Origin: Chryseobacterium defluvii
Lineage (GTDB): Bacteria; Bacteroidota; Bacteroidia; Flavobacteriales; Weeksellaceae
Assembly (NCBI RefSeq): GCF_003634775.1
Contig: NZ_RBXB01000001.1
Location: forward strand, 372,001 to 436,000
Length of the DNA stretch: 64,000 nt
Direction of reading: 5' to 3'
Shown here: piece after piece, positions 8,489 to 16,698 of the stretch
Numbering within the stretch: position 1 is the first letter of the stretch
How the letters are laid out: each line of letters begins with the position of its first letter
Program-made: the position numbers and the translations under genes
The notes under the pieces: model-generated
What the model saw: the letters and a program-made list of their open reading frames with translations, nothing else
What the model was told of the DNA's origin: nothing
The model's database searches: none

Positions 8489-10135
8489 ATGAAAAACTTT
8501 ATTGCTTTATGTCTTCTGTTTTCCGGGATATATGCTCAAGCACAAATTGTCTCCGGGACGGTTTTTTCAAAAGAAGAAAACAAACCTATTCCTTATGTGA
8601 AAATTGGAGTTGAAAGAGAAAAAACAGGAACAATCTCTGATGAAAACGGCCATTTTTCTATCGATCTTTCTCAAACAGACAAATCCCATACCATCAGAAT
8701 TGAAGTGGCAGGATTTGAGAGTTACACACAAGCTGTTTCAGATTTTATAAATAACAGCGCCCCAAAAATATTTTTAAAAGAAAAAGTTAAAAATATTCAG
8801 GAAGTAAAACTCAATCCTAAAAAGTTTGTAGATAAAAACTGGGGAGTCAATACAAAAACCAAAAGTGTCTTGTATTCTGTAAACCCGGAATTCCGGAAAG
8901 AAGATTTCCTCGGAGAAACTGCTTTGGAATTTAATGCCAGTAAAAGATCAAAAATTAAGAATATTAATTTAAACGTTGCCAATTATAATTCAGACAGGCC
9001 GGTTATCATGCGTTATGCGATCTACAGTGAAAAAAATGGTTTTCCGGATCAGAATATTCTGGAGGAGGAAATTACCGTGGAGCTTACCGAAGACATGATT
9101 AAATCAGGTACATTCATGCTAGACGTTAACGATTATAATATCTGGGTGCAGGGGAAATTTTTTATAGGTATTCAGTTTCTAAAAGAATTTAAAGGAAGGG
9201 TAAACATCAGTGCAGCATTATTCAGAACCGGTTTTATAAGAAAATTTTATGGAGATTGGGAAAGGATAACGTTAGCCGCCCCAGCCATTAATATAGATGT
9301 GAAAGTAGACAAAAACGGGAAAAATAAGAAAGACGAAATGGAGGATAATAATGAAAAGCTTTCTATGTTGGCTCCGGATATCAGCCAATACAAAGATGAA
9401 TCCGGAAACTCGATATATGGTAAAAATGAAGCAGTAGGAAAGACATTGAAATTGAAAGATGCCGAATTGTACTATGAAGTTTACGGAGAAGGGCAGCCTC
9501 TTCTTTTACTTCACGGAAACGGAGGAAGTATTAAAGAATTCTATAAACAAATCCCTGAACTTTCCAAACATTTTAAAGTAATTGCCCTGGACACGAGATC
9601 TCAGGGAAAAAGTAAAGATTATACCAGGAATAATCTCAGCTATAAAATTTTTGCAGATGACCTGAAATCTTTAATTGATCACTTGGGGCTGAATACAATA
9701 AACATTCTAGGTTGGAGTGATGGAGGAAATACAGGACTTGAATTCAGTCTGAAGTACTCGGAAAATCTTAATAAATTGATTGTGATTGGAGCAAATGCTT
9801 TCCCGGAAGGAGTTGAAGAAAGCCTTCTGAATAATTTTAAAACAAAAGTACAGGTTTTACAGCTTGAAAACAATCCTGATCATTCTAATGAGGTCAGATT
9901 GTTGAAATTAATGATCAATGAACCTGAGATTAGTAAAAAATCTTTAAATCAAATTTCCAATCCGGTTTTTGTGATTGCAGGCGAAAATGATGTGATCAAA
10001 AAAGGGCATACGGAAATGATGGCCAAAGAGATCAAAAATTCAAAACTGAAGATTTATAAAAAAGCATCTCATTATGTTCCTTTTGAGGTCGCAGATGAAT
10101 TGAACAAGGATGTGGTCGATTTTTTGAAAAATTAA
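8489..10135 (+). CDS. Secreted alpha/beta hydrolase with N-terminal carboxypeptidase-regulatory-like domain
   Basis: A 548-residue fusion. Signal peptide at residues 1-18 (MKNFIALCLLFSGIYAQA). A CarboxypepD_reg-like beta-sandwich follows at about 20-95 (GTVFSKEENKPIPYVKIG, then GTISDENGHFSID). A middle region of about 100-280 looks beta-rich and is not recognised. The last roughly 220 residues form an alpha/beta hydrolase: oxyanion HGNGG, nucleophile elbow GWSDGG (Ser), acid in AGENDV and His in KASHYVPFE. All catalytic positions are kept. The open frame begins at a TTG at 8447, but the ATG at 8489 gives a clean signal peptide. Its stop codon shares TTAA with that of the convergent GH25 gene. 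Substrate unknown. Confidence 0.85.
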   Translation: MKNFIALCLLFSGIYAQAQIVSGTVFSKEENKPIPYVKIGVEREKTGTISDENGHFSIDLSQTDKSHTIRIEVAGFESYTQAVSDFINNSAPKIFLKEKVKNIQEVKLNPKKFVDKNWGVNTKTKSVLYSVNPEFRKEDFLGETALEFNASKRSKIKNINLNVANYNSDRPVIMRYAIYSEKNGFPDQNILEEEITVELTEDMIKSGTFMLDVNDYNIWVQGKFFIGIQFLKEFKGRVNISAALFRTGFIRKFYGDWERITLAAPAINIDVKVDKNGKNKKDEMEDNNEKLSMLAPDISQYKDESGNSIYGKNEAVGKTLKLKDAELYYEVYGEGQPLLLLHGNGGSIKEFYKQIPELSKHFKVIALDTRSQGKSKDYTRNNLSYKIFADDLKSLIDHLGLNTINILGWSDGGNTGLEFSLKYSENLNKLIVIGANAFPEGVEESLLNNFKTKVQVLQLENNPDHSNEVRLLKLMINEPEISKKSLNQISNPVFVIAGENDVIKKGHTEMMAKEIKNSKLKIYKKASHYVPFEVADELNKDVVDFLKN

Positions 10136-10995
10136 TCCAGCGTTAACGCTTTTAAAGACCAGGAATTGCCATTATAAATATCCAGATCCACTTTGGTGTT
10201 GATTCCATGTACAATCCCGTTTTCCGTAAATTGCCAGAAATCCCACTGATCATCCGGTGATGGAATAGGAACATCATTATAGTTGGCCAGCCAAAGCGGA
10301 TACCCATCAAATTCACCTTTTAAAAAATCTTTGTAATAATGATAATAAGTATAGATAATCGGCTTTTCTCCATAAGCTTCCTCTACAATTTTGCACCAGA
10401 CCTTTAGATCTTCAATCAATTTTTTATTGGTTTTTCGCTTCGGAATTTTTTCAATATCCAGAATAGGGGGAAGGTCTCCGCTTTCCAGTTTTACATTTTC
10501 CAGAAAATTGTTGGCCTGGATCACGGGATCTTCATCCGCTCTGTAAAAATGATAAGCACCACGAATCAGCTCATGCTTTTTAGCCAGTTCCCAGAAATCA
10601 TCAAAATGCTTATCTGCACTGCGGTTTCCCATTGTTGCACGCATCACAACAAATTCCAACGGAATGGTTTTATTCCCGATGCTTAAGCTGTCCCATTTGA
10701 TGTCCTCTCTGTTCTGATAATGGGAAATATCAAAACCGTATGTTTTATCCAGATTGGAGGAAAGAATTTTTTGAATTCTGAGCGTTTCCTTTTCACTGTT
10801 GTGCAGTTTCTTATGCGTAAACTTATTAAAGTATAAAGCGTAGTAGTAGCTGATGGACTGTTTCAGGTATAATCCGGTTCCGATAAGCGCCAGGATCAGA
10901 ATGATCAATACAACTTTACGGCGAAAAAAATAATTCTTTCGTCTCTTGCTGTGTAGCTTTCTGGCAGTCTTTTTGGTATACTTTTTTTTCGTCAT
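10132..10995 (-). CDS. Membrane-anchored GH25 muramidase
   Basis: A 287-residue protein. A very basic N-terminus (KKKYTKKTARKLHSKRRKN) is followed by one membrane segment (VVLIILILALIGTGLYLK), then a glycoside hydrolase family 25 domain from about residue 85: YGFDISHYQNREDIKWDSL, FVVMRATMGN, GAYHFYRADEDP, PPILDIEKIP (the acidic catalytic pair DxE) and the end WDFWQFTENG. GH25 enzymes cleave the muramic acid-glucosamine bond of peptidoglycan, here on the outer face of the inner membrane. The frame is open to 11070, but ATG 10995 avoids overlap with the divergent gene. Confidence 0.9.
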   Translation of the reverse strand: MTKKKYTKKTARKLHSKRRKNYFFRRKVVLIILILALIGTGLYLKQSISYYYALYFNKFTHKKLHNSEKETLRIQKILSSNLDKTYGFDISHYQNREDIKWDSLSIGNKTIPLEFVVMRATMGNRSADKHFDDFWELAKKHELIRGAYHFYRADEDPVIQANNFLENVKLESGDLPPILDIEKIPKRKTNKKLIEDLKVWCKIVEEAYGEKPIIYTYYHYYKDFLKGEFDGYPLWLANYNDVPIPSPDDQWDFWQFTENGIVHGINTKVDLDIYNGNSWSLKALTLD

Positions 10996-11046
10996 AAAGT
11001 TTTGCAAAACTAACTTTTTACCAACTAAAATGCTAAATAAATTCAG

Positions 11047-11054
11047 TAAATTTG
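11047..11054 (+). promoter_or_regulatory. Putative -7 element for ndh-trmD
   Basis: TAAATTTG matches TAnnTTTG, 7 bp before the ATG at 11061, implying a nearly leaderless transcript. Confidence 0.4.
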
Positions 11055-11060
11055 TGTGAT

Positions 11061-12323
11061 ATGGAAACACGTGAGAAAATCATTATCATAGGGGGTGGTT
11101 TCGCGGGATTACAGCTTGCGAAGACCCTAAACAATAAGAATAAGAAAGTAATCCTCCTGGATAGGGTAAATCATCATATGTTTCAGCCCCTTTTTTATCA
11201 GGTAGCGTGTGGAAGGATAGAACCTTCCAATATCTCTTTTCCTTTCAGGAAAATATTCCAGCAATCCAGAAACACGCAATTCCGTTTGACGGAAGTAAAA
11301 GAGATTGATCCTGTTCATCATAAAGTCATTACCGATGAAGCTGAATTTACTTATGATAAACTGATTATTGCTACAGGCTGCAAAACCAATTTTTTCGGTA
11401 ATCAAGATCTTGAGGGCAAAGCTTTTGCCATGAAAAATACTCAGGAAGCGATCAGCATCAGAAATCATGTGCTTATGACTTTCGAAAAGCTGATCATTGA
11501 AAAAAGCCGGAGTGATGACGGGAACTGGAATATCGTTATTGTAGGAAGTGGACCGACAGGTGTGGAGCTGGCCGGAGCTTTTGCGGAAATGAAAAAAGAA
11601 ATTCTTCCAAGGGATTATCCGTATATGAATTTTAATCATCTTAAAATTATTCTTGTAAGCTCTACGGAAAAGCCGCTTGCCGTAATGAGCCCTGAAGCTC
11701 AGGAAAAATCAGAAAAGTATCTTAAAGAACTGGGTGTGGATTTTCTAAGCGGAGAATACGTTACGGATTATGATGGGGATAAAGTATACATGAAGAGCGG
11801 AAAGCAAATTCCTTCCAACAACGTCATCTGGGCGGCAGGGGTTACCGGTAATGTAGTACAGGGGTTTCCTCAAGAAAATTTAATAAAGAACCGGTACATT
11901 GTAGACAGGTATAATAAAATAAAAGGCTATGATAATGTTTTTGCCATCGGAGATATTGCATCTATGGAAACTCCGAAATATCCGCAGGGACATCCGCAAG
12001 TAGCTAATGTAGCGATTACACAAGCGAAAAATTTAGGTAAAAATCTTTTGAAAAAAAGCAAAGATGAATGGACGGAATATGAATATCACGATAAAGGCTC
12101 CCTGGCAACCATTGGGAAACACAGAGCAGTGGTAGATTTGCCGTTTTTTAAATTCCAGGGATTTTTAGCATGGTATTTCTGGATGTTTCTGCATTTAATG
12201 TTAATTTTGAGCGTGAGAAATAAGCTTGCAATTTTCTTCAACTGGATGTGGAGTTATTTTAATAAAGATTCCTCTCTGCGATTAATTATTTTACCCAATA
12301 AGAAAAACGGAACTTTACAATGA
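11061..12323 (+). CDS. Type II NADH dehydrogenase (NDH-2)
   Basis: A 420-residue FAD-dependent, non-proton-pumping NADH:quinone oxidoreductase. The FAD-binding motif [16 protein letters not shown] is at the N-terminus, the NADH-binding motif [18 protein letters not shown] at about 160, and the second FAD motif [10 protein letters not shown] at about 293. The C-terminal hydrophobic stretch ([18 protein letters not shown]) is the membrane-binding region usual for this family. The ATG at 11061 is preferred over the upstream TTG. It overlaps trmD by 4 bp (ATGA), so the two are translationally coupled. Confidence 0.92.
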   Translation: METREKIIIIGGGFAGLQLAKTLNNKNKKVILLDRVNHHMFQPLFYQVACGRIEPSNISFPFRKIFQQSRNTQFRLTEVKEIDPVHHKVITDEAEFTYDKLIIATGCKTNFFGNQDLEGKAFAMKNTQEAISIRNHVLMTFEKLIIEKSRSDDGNWNIVIVGSGPTGVELAGAFAEMKKEILPRDYPYMNFNHLKIILVSSTEKPLAVMSPEAQEKSEKYLKELGVDFLSGEYVTDYDGDKVYMKSGKQIPSNNVIWAAGVTGNVVQGFPQENLIKNRYIVDRYNKIKGYDNVFAIGDIASMETPKYPQGHPQVANVAITQAKNLGKNLLKKSKDEWTEYEYHDKGSLATIGKHRAVVDLPFFKFQGFLAWYFWMFLHLMLILSVRNKLAIFFNWMWSYFNKDSSLRLIILPNKKNGTLQ

Positions 12324-12991
12324 GAATTGATATAATAAGCGTACTGCCGGAATTAATGGAAAGCCCTTTCAAAACCTCTATTTTGAAAAGAGCAATGGAT
12401 AAAGGGCTCGCGGAAGTGCATTTTCATCATCTTAGAGACTGGTCAACCAATAAGCACAGACAAATTGATGATGAACCTTATGGAGGCGGGGCCGGAATGG
12501 TCATGATGGTTGAGCCTCTGGATAAATGTATCTCCGAGCTTAAATCGCAGAGGAATTATGATGAGGTAATTTATCTTACACCGGATGGAATTACACTGAA
12601 TCAGAAAATTGCGAATACGCTTTCTATAAAAAATAATCTGATCTTTCTTTGCGGACACTATAAAGGAATTGACCAACGGGTAAGAGACCTGCACATTACC
12701 AAAGAAATTTCGATCGGAGATTATGTTCTTACCGGTGGAGAATTAGCCGCATGTGTGCTTGCCGATAGTGTGATCAGATTGATTCCCGGAGTTTTGAATG
12801 ATGAGCAAAGTGCACTCACCGATAGTTTTCAGGATGATTTATTATCTCCTCCCATCTACACAAGACCTGAAAATTATAAAGGATTAGAAGTGCCGAAAAT
12901 CTTGCTAAGCGGGAATTTTGCCAAAATTGAAGAATGGCGTCATGAAGAAGCGGTAAGAATCACCAGAGAAAAACGCCCGGATTTACTTTAA
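12320..12991 (+). CDS. trmD: tRNA (guanine-N1-)-methyltransferase TrmD
   Basis: A 223-residue SPOUT methyltransferase that makes m1G37 in tRNAs reading CNN codons. The trefoil-knot SAM site is visible in [12 protein letters not shown] and [15 protein letters not shown], with [15 protein letters not shown] upstream. The length is standard. It overlaps the NDH-2 stop by 4 bp, an unusual partner: in many bacteria trmD sits with rpsP, rimM and rplS instead. Confidence 0.97.
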   Translation: MRIDIISVLPELMESPFKTSILKRAMDKGLAEVHFHHLRDWSTNKHRQIDDEPYGGGAGMVMMVEPLDKCISELKSQRNYDEVIYLTPDGITLNQKIANTLSIKNNLIFLCGHYKGIDQRVRDLHITKEISIGDYVLTGGELAACVLADSVIRLIPGVLNDEQSALTDSFQDDLLSPPIYTRPENYKGLEVPKILLSGNFAKIEEWRHEEAVRITREKRPDLL

Positions 12992-13357
12992 TTCAAATTT
13001 ATTACAAGGTTCAACGGTGTTTTTTTTGATCAGCAAGAATAAATCAGAAAATTAATCGTTATAATATTAGAAATGGTTAATGTTATTGTGATATATTATT
13101 CGCTGCATTGTTTTTTTTCCTGATTTTTAAAAATTTCATTTTTATTTTAATTGTAAATTAATGGTACGTTTTTTGCAATGATTGAAAACTTTATATTAAA
13201 TATATAAATTAATTGTGATTGTTTAGTTGAAAATTTATATTTAAAGTATAAAATCAATCTTAATATATTATAAATTAATTAATCATATTTAAAAAAAAAT
13301 AATAAATTTACATTCTAAAATTAAAGTGCCAAAATTTAAGAATACAAATGTGTGTTG
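12992..13357. other. AT-rich intergenic stretch without a recognisable gene
   Basis: About 366 bp, very AT-rich (especially 13070-13330, with several TAAATTAATT-like runs). I see no ORF with a plausible start, no convincing terminator for trmD, and no tRNA. It probably holds the promoter of the nuclease gene that follows, but no clean TAnnTTTG close to the start was found. Confidence 0.6.
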
Positions 13358-14290
13358 ATGGAGCTGTTCAGTTTTTACAATGTTGAAAATTTGTTTTTAC
13401 CGGATCCAAAACCAGTACATAAACTAGACCCTACTGTTTCAGGGTTACGGAATTGGGACGAACGGAAATACAGGAATAAGCTTTTTAAAATCTCACACGT
13501 TTTCCAATTGATGAAGGAGGAAAATGATGTTTTACCATTTATTATAGGTTTATCTGAAGTGTCCGGAAGGAAAGTCTTGGAAGAACTGGTAAAAATGGAA
13601 CCTTTTAATTCAAAATATGGGATTGTTCATTACAATTCTATGGATGAAAGAAAAGTAGATGTGGCAATGCTATATGATAAAGATAAAGTAGAGGTAATGG
13701 ACTCAGAACCCATTTCCTTCTTCTTTGAGATTATAGATAAAAACACAGGGGATTACGACACAACTAGGGATGTACTCTATTCAAAAGTAAAATATAAAGA
13801 AGAGATTATTAATGTCTTTATCGCGCACCTTCCCTCAAAGCGAGACAAAGACCCTAATAAACCAAAAAGATCCTTTATACTCGGAGAAATCCGGGAAAGA
13901 ATTTTGAATATTGTGAATGCAGAAAAAGAACATGTGATTTTGTGTGGTGATTTTAACGAGAACCCAGATGATGAAAATTTAGTAAAGATTCTCTATGACG
14001 ACAATGATCGGAAAGTGTTGGAAAACCCTTTTCAGGCATTGTTCTCTACAAGGAAATATTCTACTTTTCATTATAAATCTGGATTGCTATTTGATCAGAT
14101 TATAATGTCAAAATCTTTTTTTGATAATAGTGGTCTGACTTTTCGGAATGCACAAGTGTTTAATTCCGAGAAAATTAGCAGTCGAGACAGAAGATTCGAA
14201 GGTCGCCCTTTTCGAACCTTTGCAGGTACCCGATATTTGGGAGGCTATAGCGATCATTTTCCGGTTTTTGTACAATTTGAATGCTTATAG
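13358..14290 (+). CDS. Endonuclease/exonuclease/phosphatase (EEP) family protein
   Basis: A 310-residue EEP-fold protein. Conserved positions are in order: FYNVENLFLPD at the N-terminus (the metal-binding Asn), LSEVSG (metal-binding Glu), IAHLPSKRD, CGDFNENPDD (catalytic Asp and Asn) and GGYSDHFPVF (SDH with catalytic His). It therefore looks active as a nuclease or phosphoesterase. No signal peptide, so it is probably cytoplasmic. The ATG at 13358 is preferred to the GTG at 13352. It follows an unusually AT-rich spacer and is not obviously linked to its neighbours. Confidence 0.85.
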   Translation: MELFSFYNVENLFLPDPKPVHKLDPTVSGLRNWDERKYRNKLFKISHVFQLMKEENDVLPFIIGLSEVSGRKVLEELVKMEPFNSKYGIVHYNSMDERKVDVAMLYDKDKVEVMDSEPISFFFEIIDKNTGDYDTTRDVLYSKVKYKEEIINVFIAHLPSKRDKDPNKPKRSFILGEIRERILNIVNAEKEHVILCGDFNENPDDENLVKILYDDNDRKVLENPFQALFSTRKYSTFHYKSGLLFDQIIMSKSFFDNSGLTFRNAQVFNSEKISSRDRRFEGRPFRTFAGTRYLGGYSDHFPVFVQFECL

Positions 14291-14317
14291 TAAAAACATG
14301 AATAAAAAAAGTAGAAA

Positions 14318-14788
14318 ATGAAAAATTCAAGTACCACAAGTTATCATTTAGATTCTATCGACAAGGAGATCATCTACATGTTGATGGACAACGCTAAGAC
14401 ATCGTTAGCGCACATTTCTAAAAATGTCGGAATTTCAACAACGGCAGTCCACCAGAGAATTAAAAAACTGGAACATGCCGGAGTTATCGAAAATTCAATT
14501 TCTTTCCTAAACCCAAAGAAAATCGGTTACAAAGTTACCTCCTATATAGGAGTGTTTTTGGATCAGCCCAGCCATTATCCGGATGTGGTAAAATCCTTAA
14601 AGGACATCAATGAGGTGGTGGAAGCTCATTACACCACCGGTAATTACACTATCTTTTTAAAGGTGTTGTGTAAGGATAATGACCATTTGATGCAGATTCT
14701 CAGCAAACTTCAAAAGCTGAAAGGAGTGACGAGAACCGAAACTTTCATATCTTTGGAACAAGGAATTAACAGACAATTGAAAGTATAA
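14318..14788 (+). CDS. Lrp/AsnC family transcriptional regulator
   Basis: A 156-residue regulator. The N-terminal winged HTH (DSIDKEIIYMLMDNAKTSLA, then ISTTAVHQRIKKLEHAGVI) is followed by the RAM/ligand-binding domain (GYKVTSYIGVFL to GVTRTETFISLEQGI). Proteins of this family bind DNA as dimers or octamers and respond to amino acids. It is 5 bp upstream of deoC, so it may be co-transcribed with it; no regulatory link to deoxyribose metabolism is shown by the sequence. Confidence 0.93.
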   Translation: MKNSSTTSYHLDSIDKEIIYMLMDNAKTSLAHISKNVGISTTAVHQRIKKLEHAGVIENSISFLNPKKIGYKVTSYIGVFLDQPSHYPDVVKSLKDINEVVEAHYTTGNYTIFLKVLCKDNDHLMQILSKLQKLKGVTRTETFISLEQGINRQLKV

Positions 14789-14793
14789 GAGAT

Positions 14794-15537
14794 ATGAATA
14801 TTGCTCAGTATTTGGATTCAACTTATCTGAAAACACCCTCTCAATCGGGTCTTTCAGAAGAAGAAACTTTACAGAAAGATAAAGACCTTGCGCAGGAAGC
14901 TGCAGATAACGGGATATTTGCCGTAATGATCCGTCCGGATTATATACCCGAGATTAAAAAATATCTTCAGGAAAGGAATTCAAATGTTAAGGTAGGTACG
15001 GTGATAGGATTTCATGAAGGAACGTATTCTATTGATGAAAAACTTGCCGAAGCCTCAAAAGCAATAGAAGACGGGGCAGATGAATTAGATTTTGTTATTA
15101 ATTACAACGCTTATCTTCAAGGAAATATAGGACTGATAAAAGAAGAGTTTGTGAAATGTACACAGCTGTGTCTGGATCATCATAAAGTTGCCAAATGGAT
15201 TATTGAAATTGCGGCTTTAACCGATGAACAGATTGCAGATCTTACTAAAAATATTTCTGCATGGGCAGAAGAAAGCTTTTCCGAAAAAGATTTACCTTAT
15301 ATCTTCGTTAAATCTTCTACCGGTTTTTTTGAAACTACCGGAGGAAAACCTAACGGAGCAACATTTGAAGGCATAAAAATTATGCTGGATAATGCCGGAA
15401 AACTTCCTGTAAAAGCCGCTGGAGGAGTAAGAACTCCCGAAGATGCGGAAAAAATGATTAATATGGGAGTGAAAAGAATCGGAACATCTTCAGCCTTGGC
15501 GCTAATTAAAAATCAATCATCTTCGGAAGGATATTAA
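14794..15537 (+). CDS. deoC: Deoxyribose-phosphate aldolase
   Basis: A 247-residue class I aldolase that cleaves 2-deoxyribose-5-phosphate to glyceraldehyde-3-phosphate and acetaldehyde. The Schiff-base lysine is in YIFVKSSTGF, the proton-relay Lys in VKAAGGVRT, and the catalytic Asp in ELDFVINYNA. The length is usual. It follows the Lrp gene by 5 bp and ends before a bidirectional terminator. Confidence 0.95.
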   Translation: MNIAQYLDSTYLKTPSQSGLSEEETLQKDKDLAQEAADNGIFAVMIRPDYIPEIKKYLQERNSNVKVGTVIGFHEGTYSIDEKLAEASKAIEDGADELDFVINYNAYLQGNIGLIKEEFVKCTQLCLDHHKVAKWIIEIAALTDEQIADLTKNISAWAEESFSEKDLPYIFVKSSTGFFETTGGKPNGATFEGIKIMLDNAGKLPVKAAGGVRTPEDAEKMINMGVKRIGTSSALALIKNQSSSEGY

Positions 15538-15556
15538 AACATAGTCTTCAATAATA

Positions 15557-15592
15557 AAAAAGAACCATCAAAATCAGCTGATGGTTCTTTTT
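15557..15592. terminator. Bidirectional intrinsic terminator between deoC and dusB
   Basis: Perfect arms 15557-15570 (AAAAAGAACCATCA) and 15579-15592 with an 8-nt loop; T and A runs on either side serve both convergent genes. Confidence 0.9.
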
Positions 15593-15597
15593 TATTG

Positions 15598-16593
15598 TTA
15601 TACCTGTGCCTGATACTCGGCGTAAAACTCCTGTGTTTCTTTGATCAGGGCGTCCATTTCTTCTAAAGTGAAAACTTCCAGGAATTTCTTTCTGAAGTCT
15701 TTGAAATGGGGTATTCCTCGGAAATAATTGCTGTAATGTTGTCTCATTTCTACTAAGCCTAATCTTTCACCTTTCCATTCTGTGCTCCATTCCGCATGTT
15801 GACGGACTGCCAATAATCTGTCTGAGATAGTAGGGGCCGGAAGATGTTCCCCGGTTTTAAAGAAATGTTTGATTTCATTAAAAATCCATGGATATCCGAT
15901 AGCCGCACGACCGATCATAATTCCGTCGCAGGCATATTTTTGCTTGTATTCCAAAGCCTTCTCAGGAGAATCAATATCTCCGTTTCCGAAAATAGGAATC
16001 TCAATATTAGGGTTTTGCTTGATTCTTGAAATATGTTCCCAGTCCGCTTCACCTTTATACATCTGTGCACGTGTTCTGGCATGTATGGTTAAGGCTTTAA
16101 TACCTGTTTCCTGTAAACGTTCCGCTACTTCATCAATATTAATGGATGTACTGTCCCAGCCTAAGCGGGTTTTTACGGTTACAGGTAAGTGAGTAGAGCT
16201 TACCACAGCCTTTGTAAGGCGAACCATAAGATCAATATCTTTTAATACTCCGGCTCCGGCTCCTTTGCAAACTACTTTTTTTACCGGGCAACCAAAATTA
16301 ATATCTACTAAATCAGGATTTACGGTTTCCACAATTCTTGCAGACATAGCCATTGCCTCTTCATCCCCACCAAAAATCTGAATCCCGACAGGCCTTTCGT
16401 AATCAAAAATATCTAGTTTTTTTCGGCTTTTAATAGCATCACGAATCAAGCCTTCGGAAGAAATAAATTCCGAATACATCAGATCTGCACCATGCATTTT
16501 GCATAAGCGTCTGAATGGAGGATCACTTACATCTTCCATCGGAGCCAGCAAAAGCGGAAATTCCGGCAGTTCTATGTTGCCTATTTTTATCAT
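15598..16593 (-). CDS. dusB: tRNA-dihydrouridine synthase DusB
   Basis: A 331-residue FMN-dependent enzyme that reduces uridines in the D-loop of tRNA. The N-terminal LLAPMEDVSDPPFRRLCK, the active-site Cys in NFGCPVKKVVCKGAGAG, the VTVKTRLGWD segment and the FMN-phosphate-binding GIMIGRAAIGYPWIF are all present. The length and NFGCPVKK motif fit the bacterial DusB group. Monocistronic, with its own promoter. Confidence 0.95.
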   Translation of the reverse strand: MIKIGNIELPEFPLLLAPMEDVSDPPFRRLCKMHGADLMYSEFISSEGLIRDAIKSRKKLDIFDYERPVGIQIFGGDEEAMAMSARIVETVNPDLVDINFGCPVKKVVCKGAGAGVLKDIDLMVRLTKAVVSSTHLPVTVKTRLGWDSTSINIDEVAERLQETGIKALTIHARTRAQMYKGEADWEHISRIKQNPNIEIPIFGNGDIDSPEKALEYKQKYACDGIMIGRAAIGYPWIFNEIKHFFKTGEHLPAPTISDRLLAVRQHAEWSTEWKGERLGLVEMRQHYSNYFRGIPHFKDFRKKFLEVFTLEEMDALIKETQEFYAEYQAQV

Positions 16594-16597
16594 GGTG

Positions 16598-16605
16598 CAA
16601 ATTTA
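16598..16605 (-). promoter_or_regulatory. Putative -7 element of dusB
   Basis: Minus strand TAAATTTG, 4 bp from the ATG at 16593, suggesting a leaderless or nearly leaderless mRNA. Confidence 0.4.
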
Positions 16606-16698
16606 CGAATTTCTAACTTTCCATCAGACTGATATTATCTATTAGTCTAAATGATGAGTAAATATTATGAAATTGAGGGATTATTTTTAAGCTATTAA

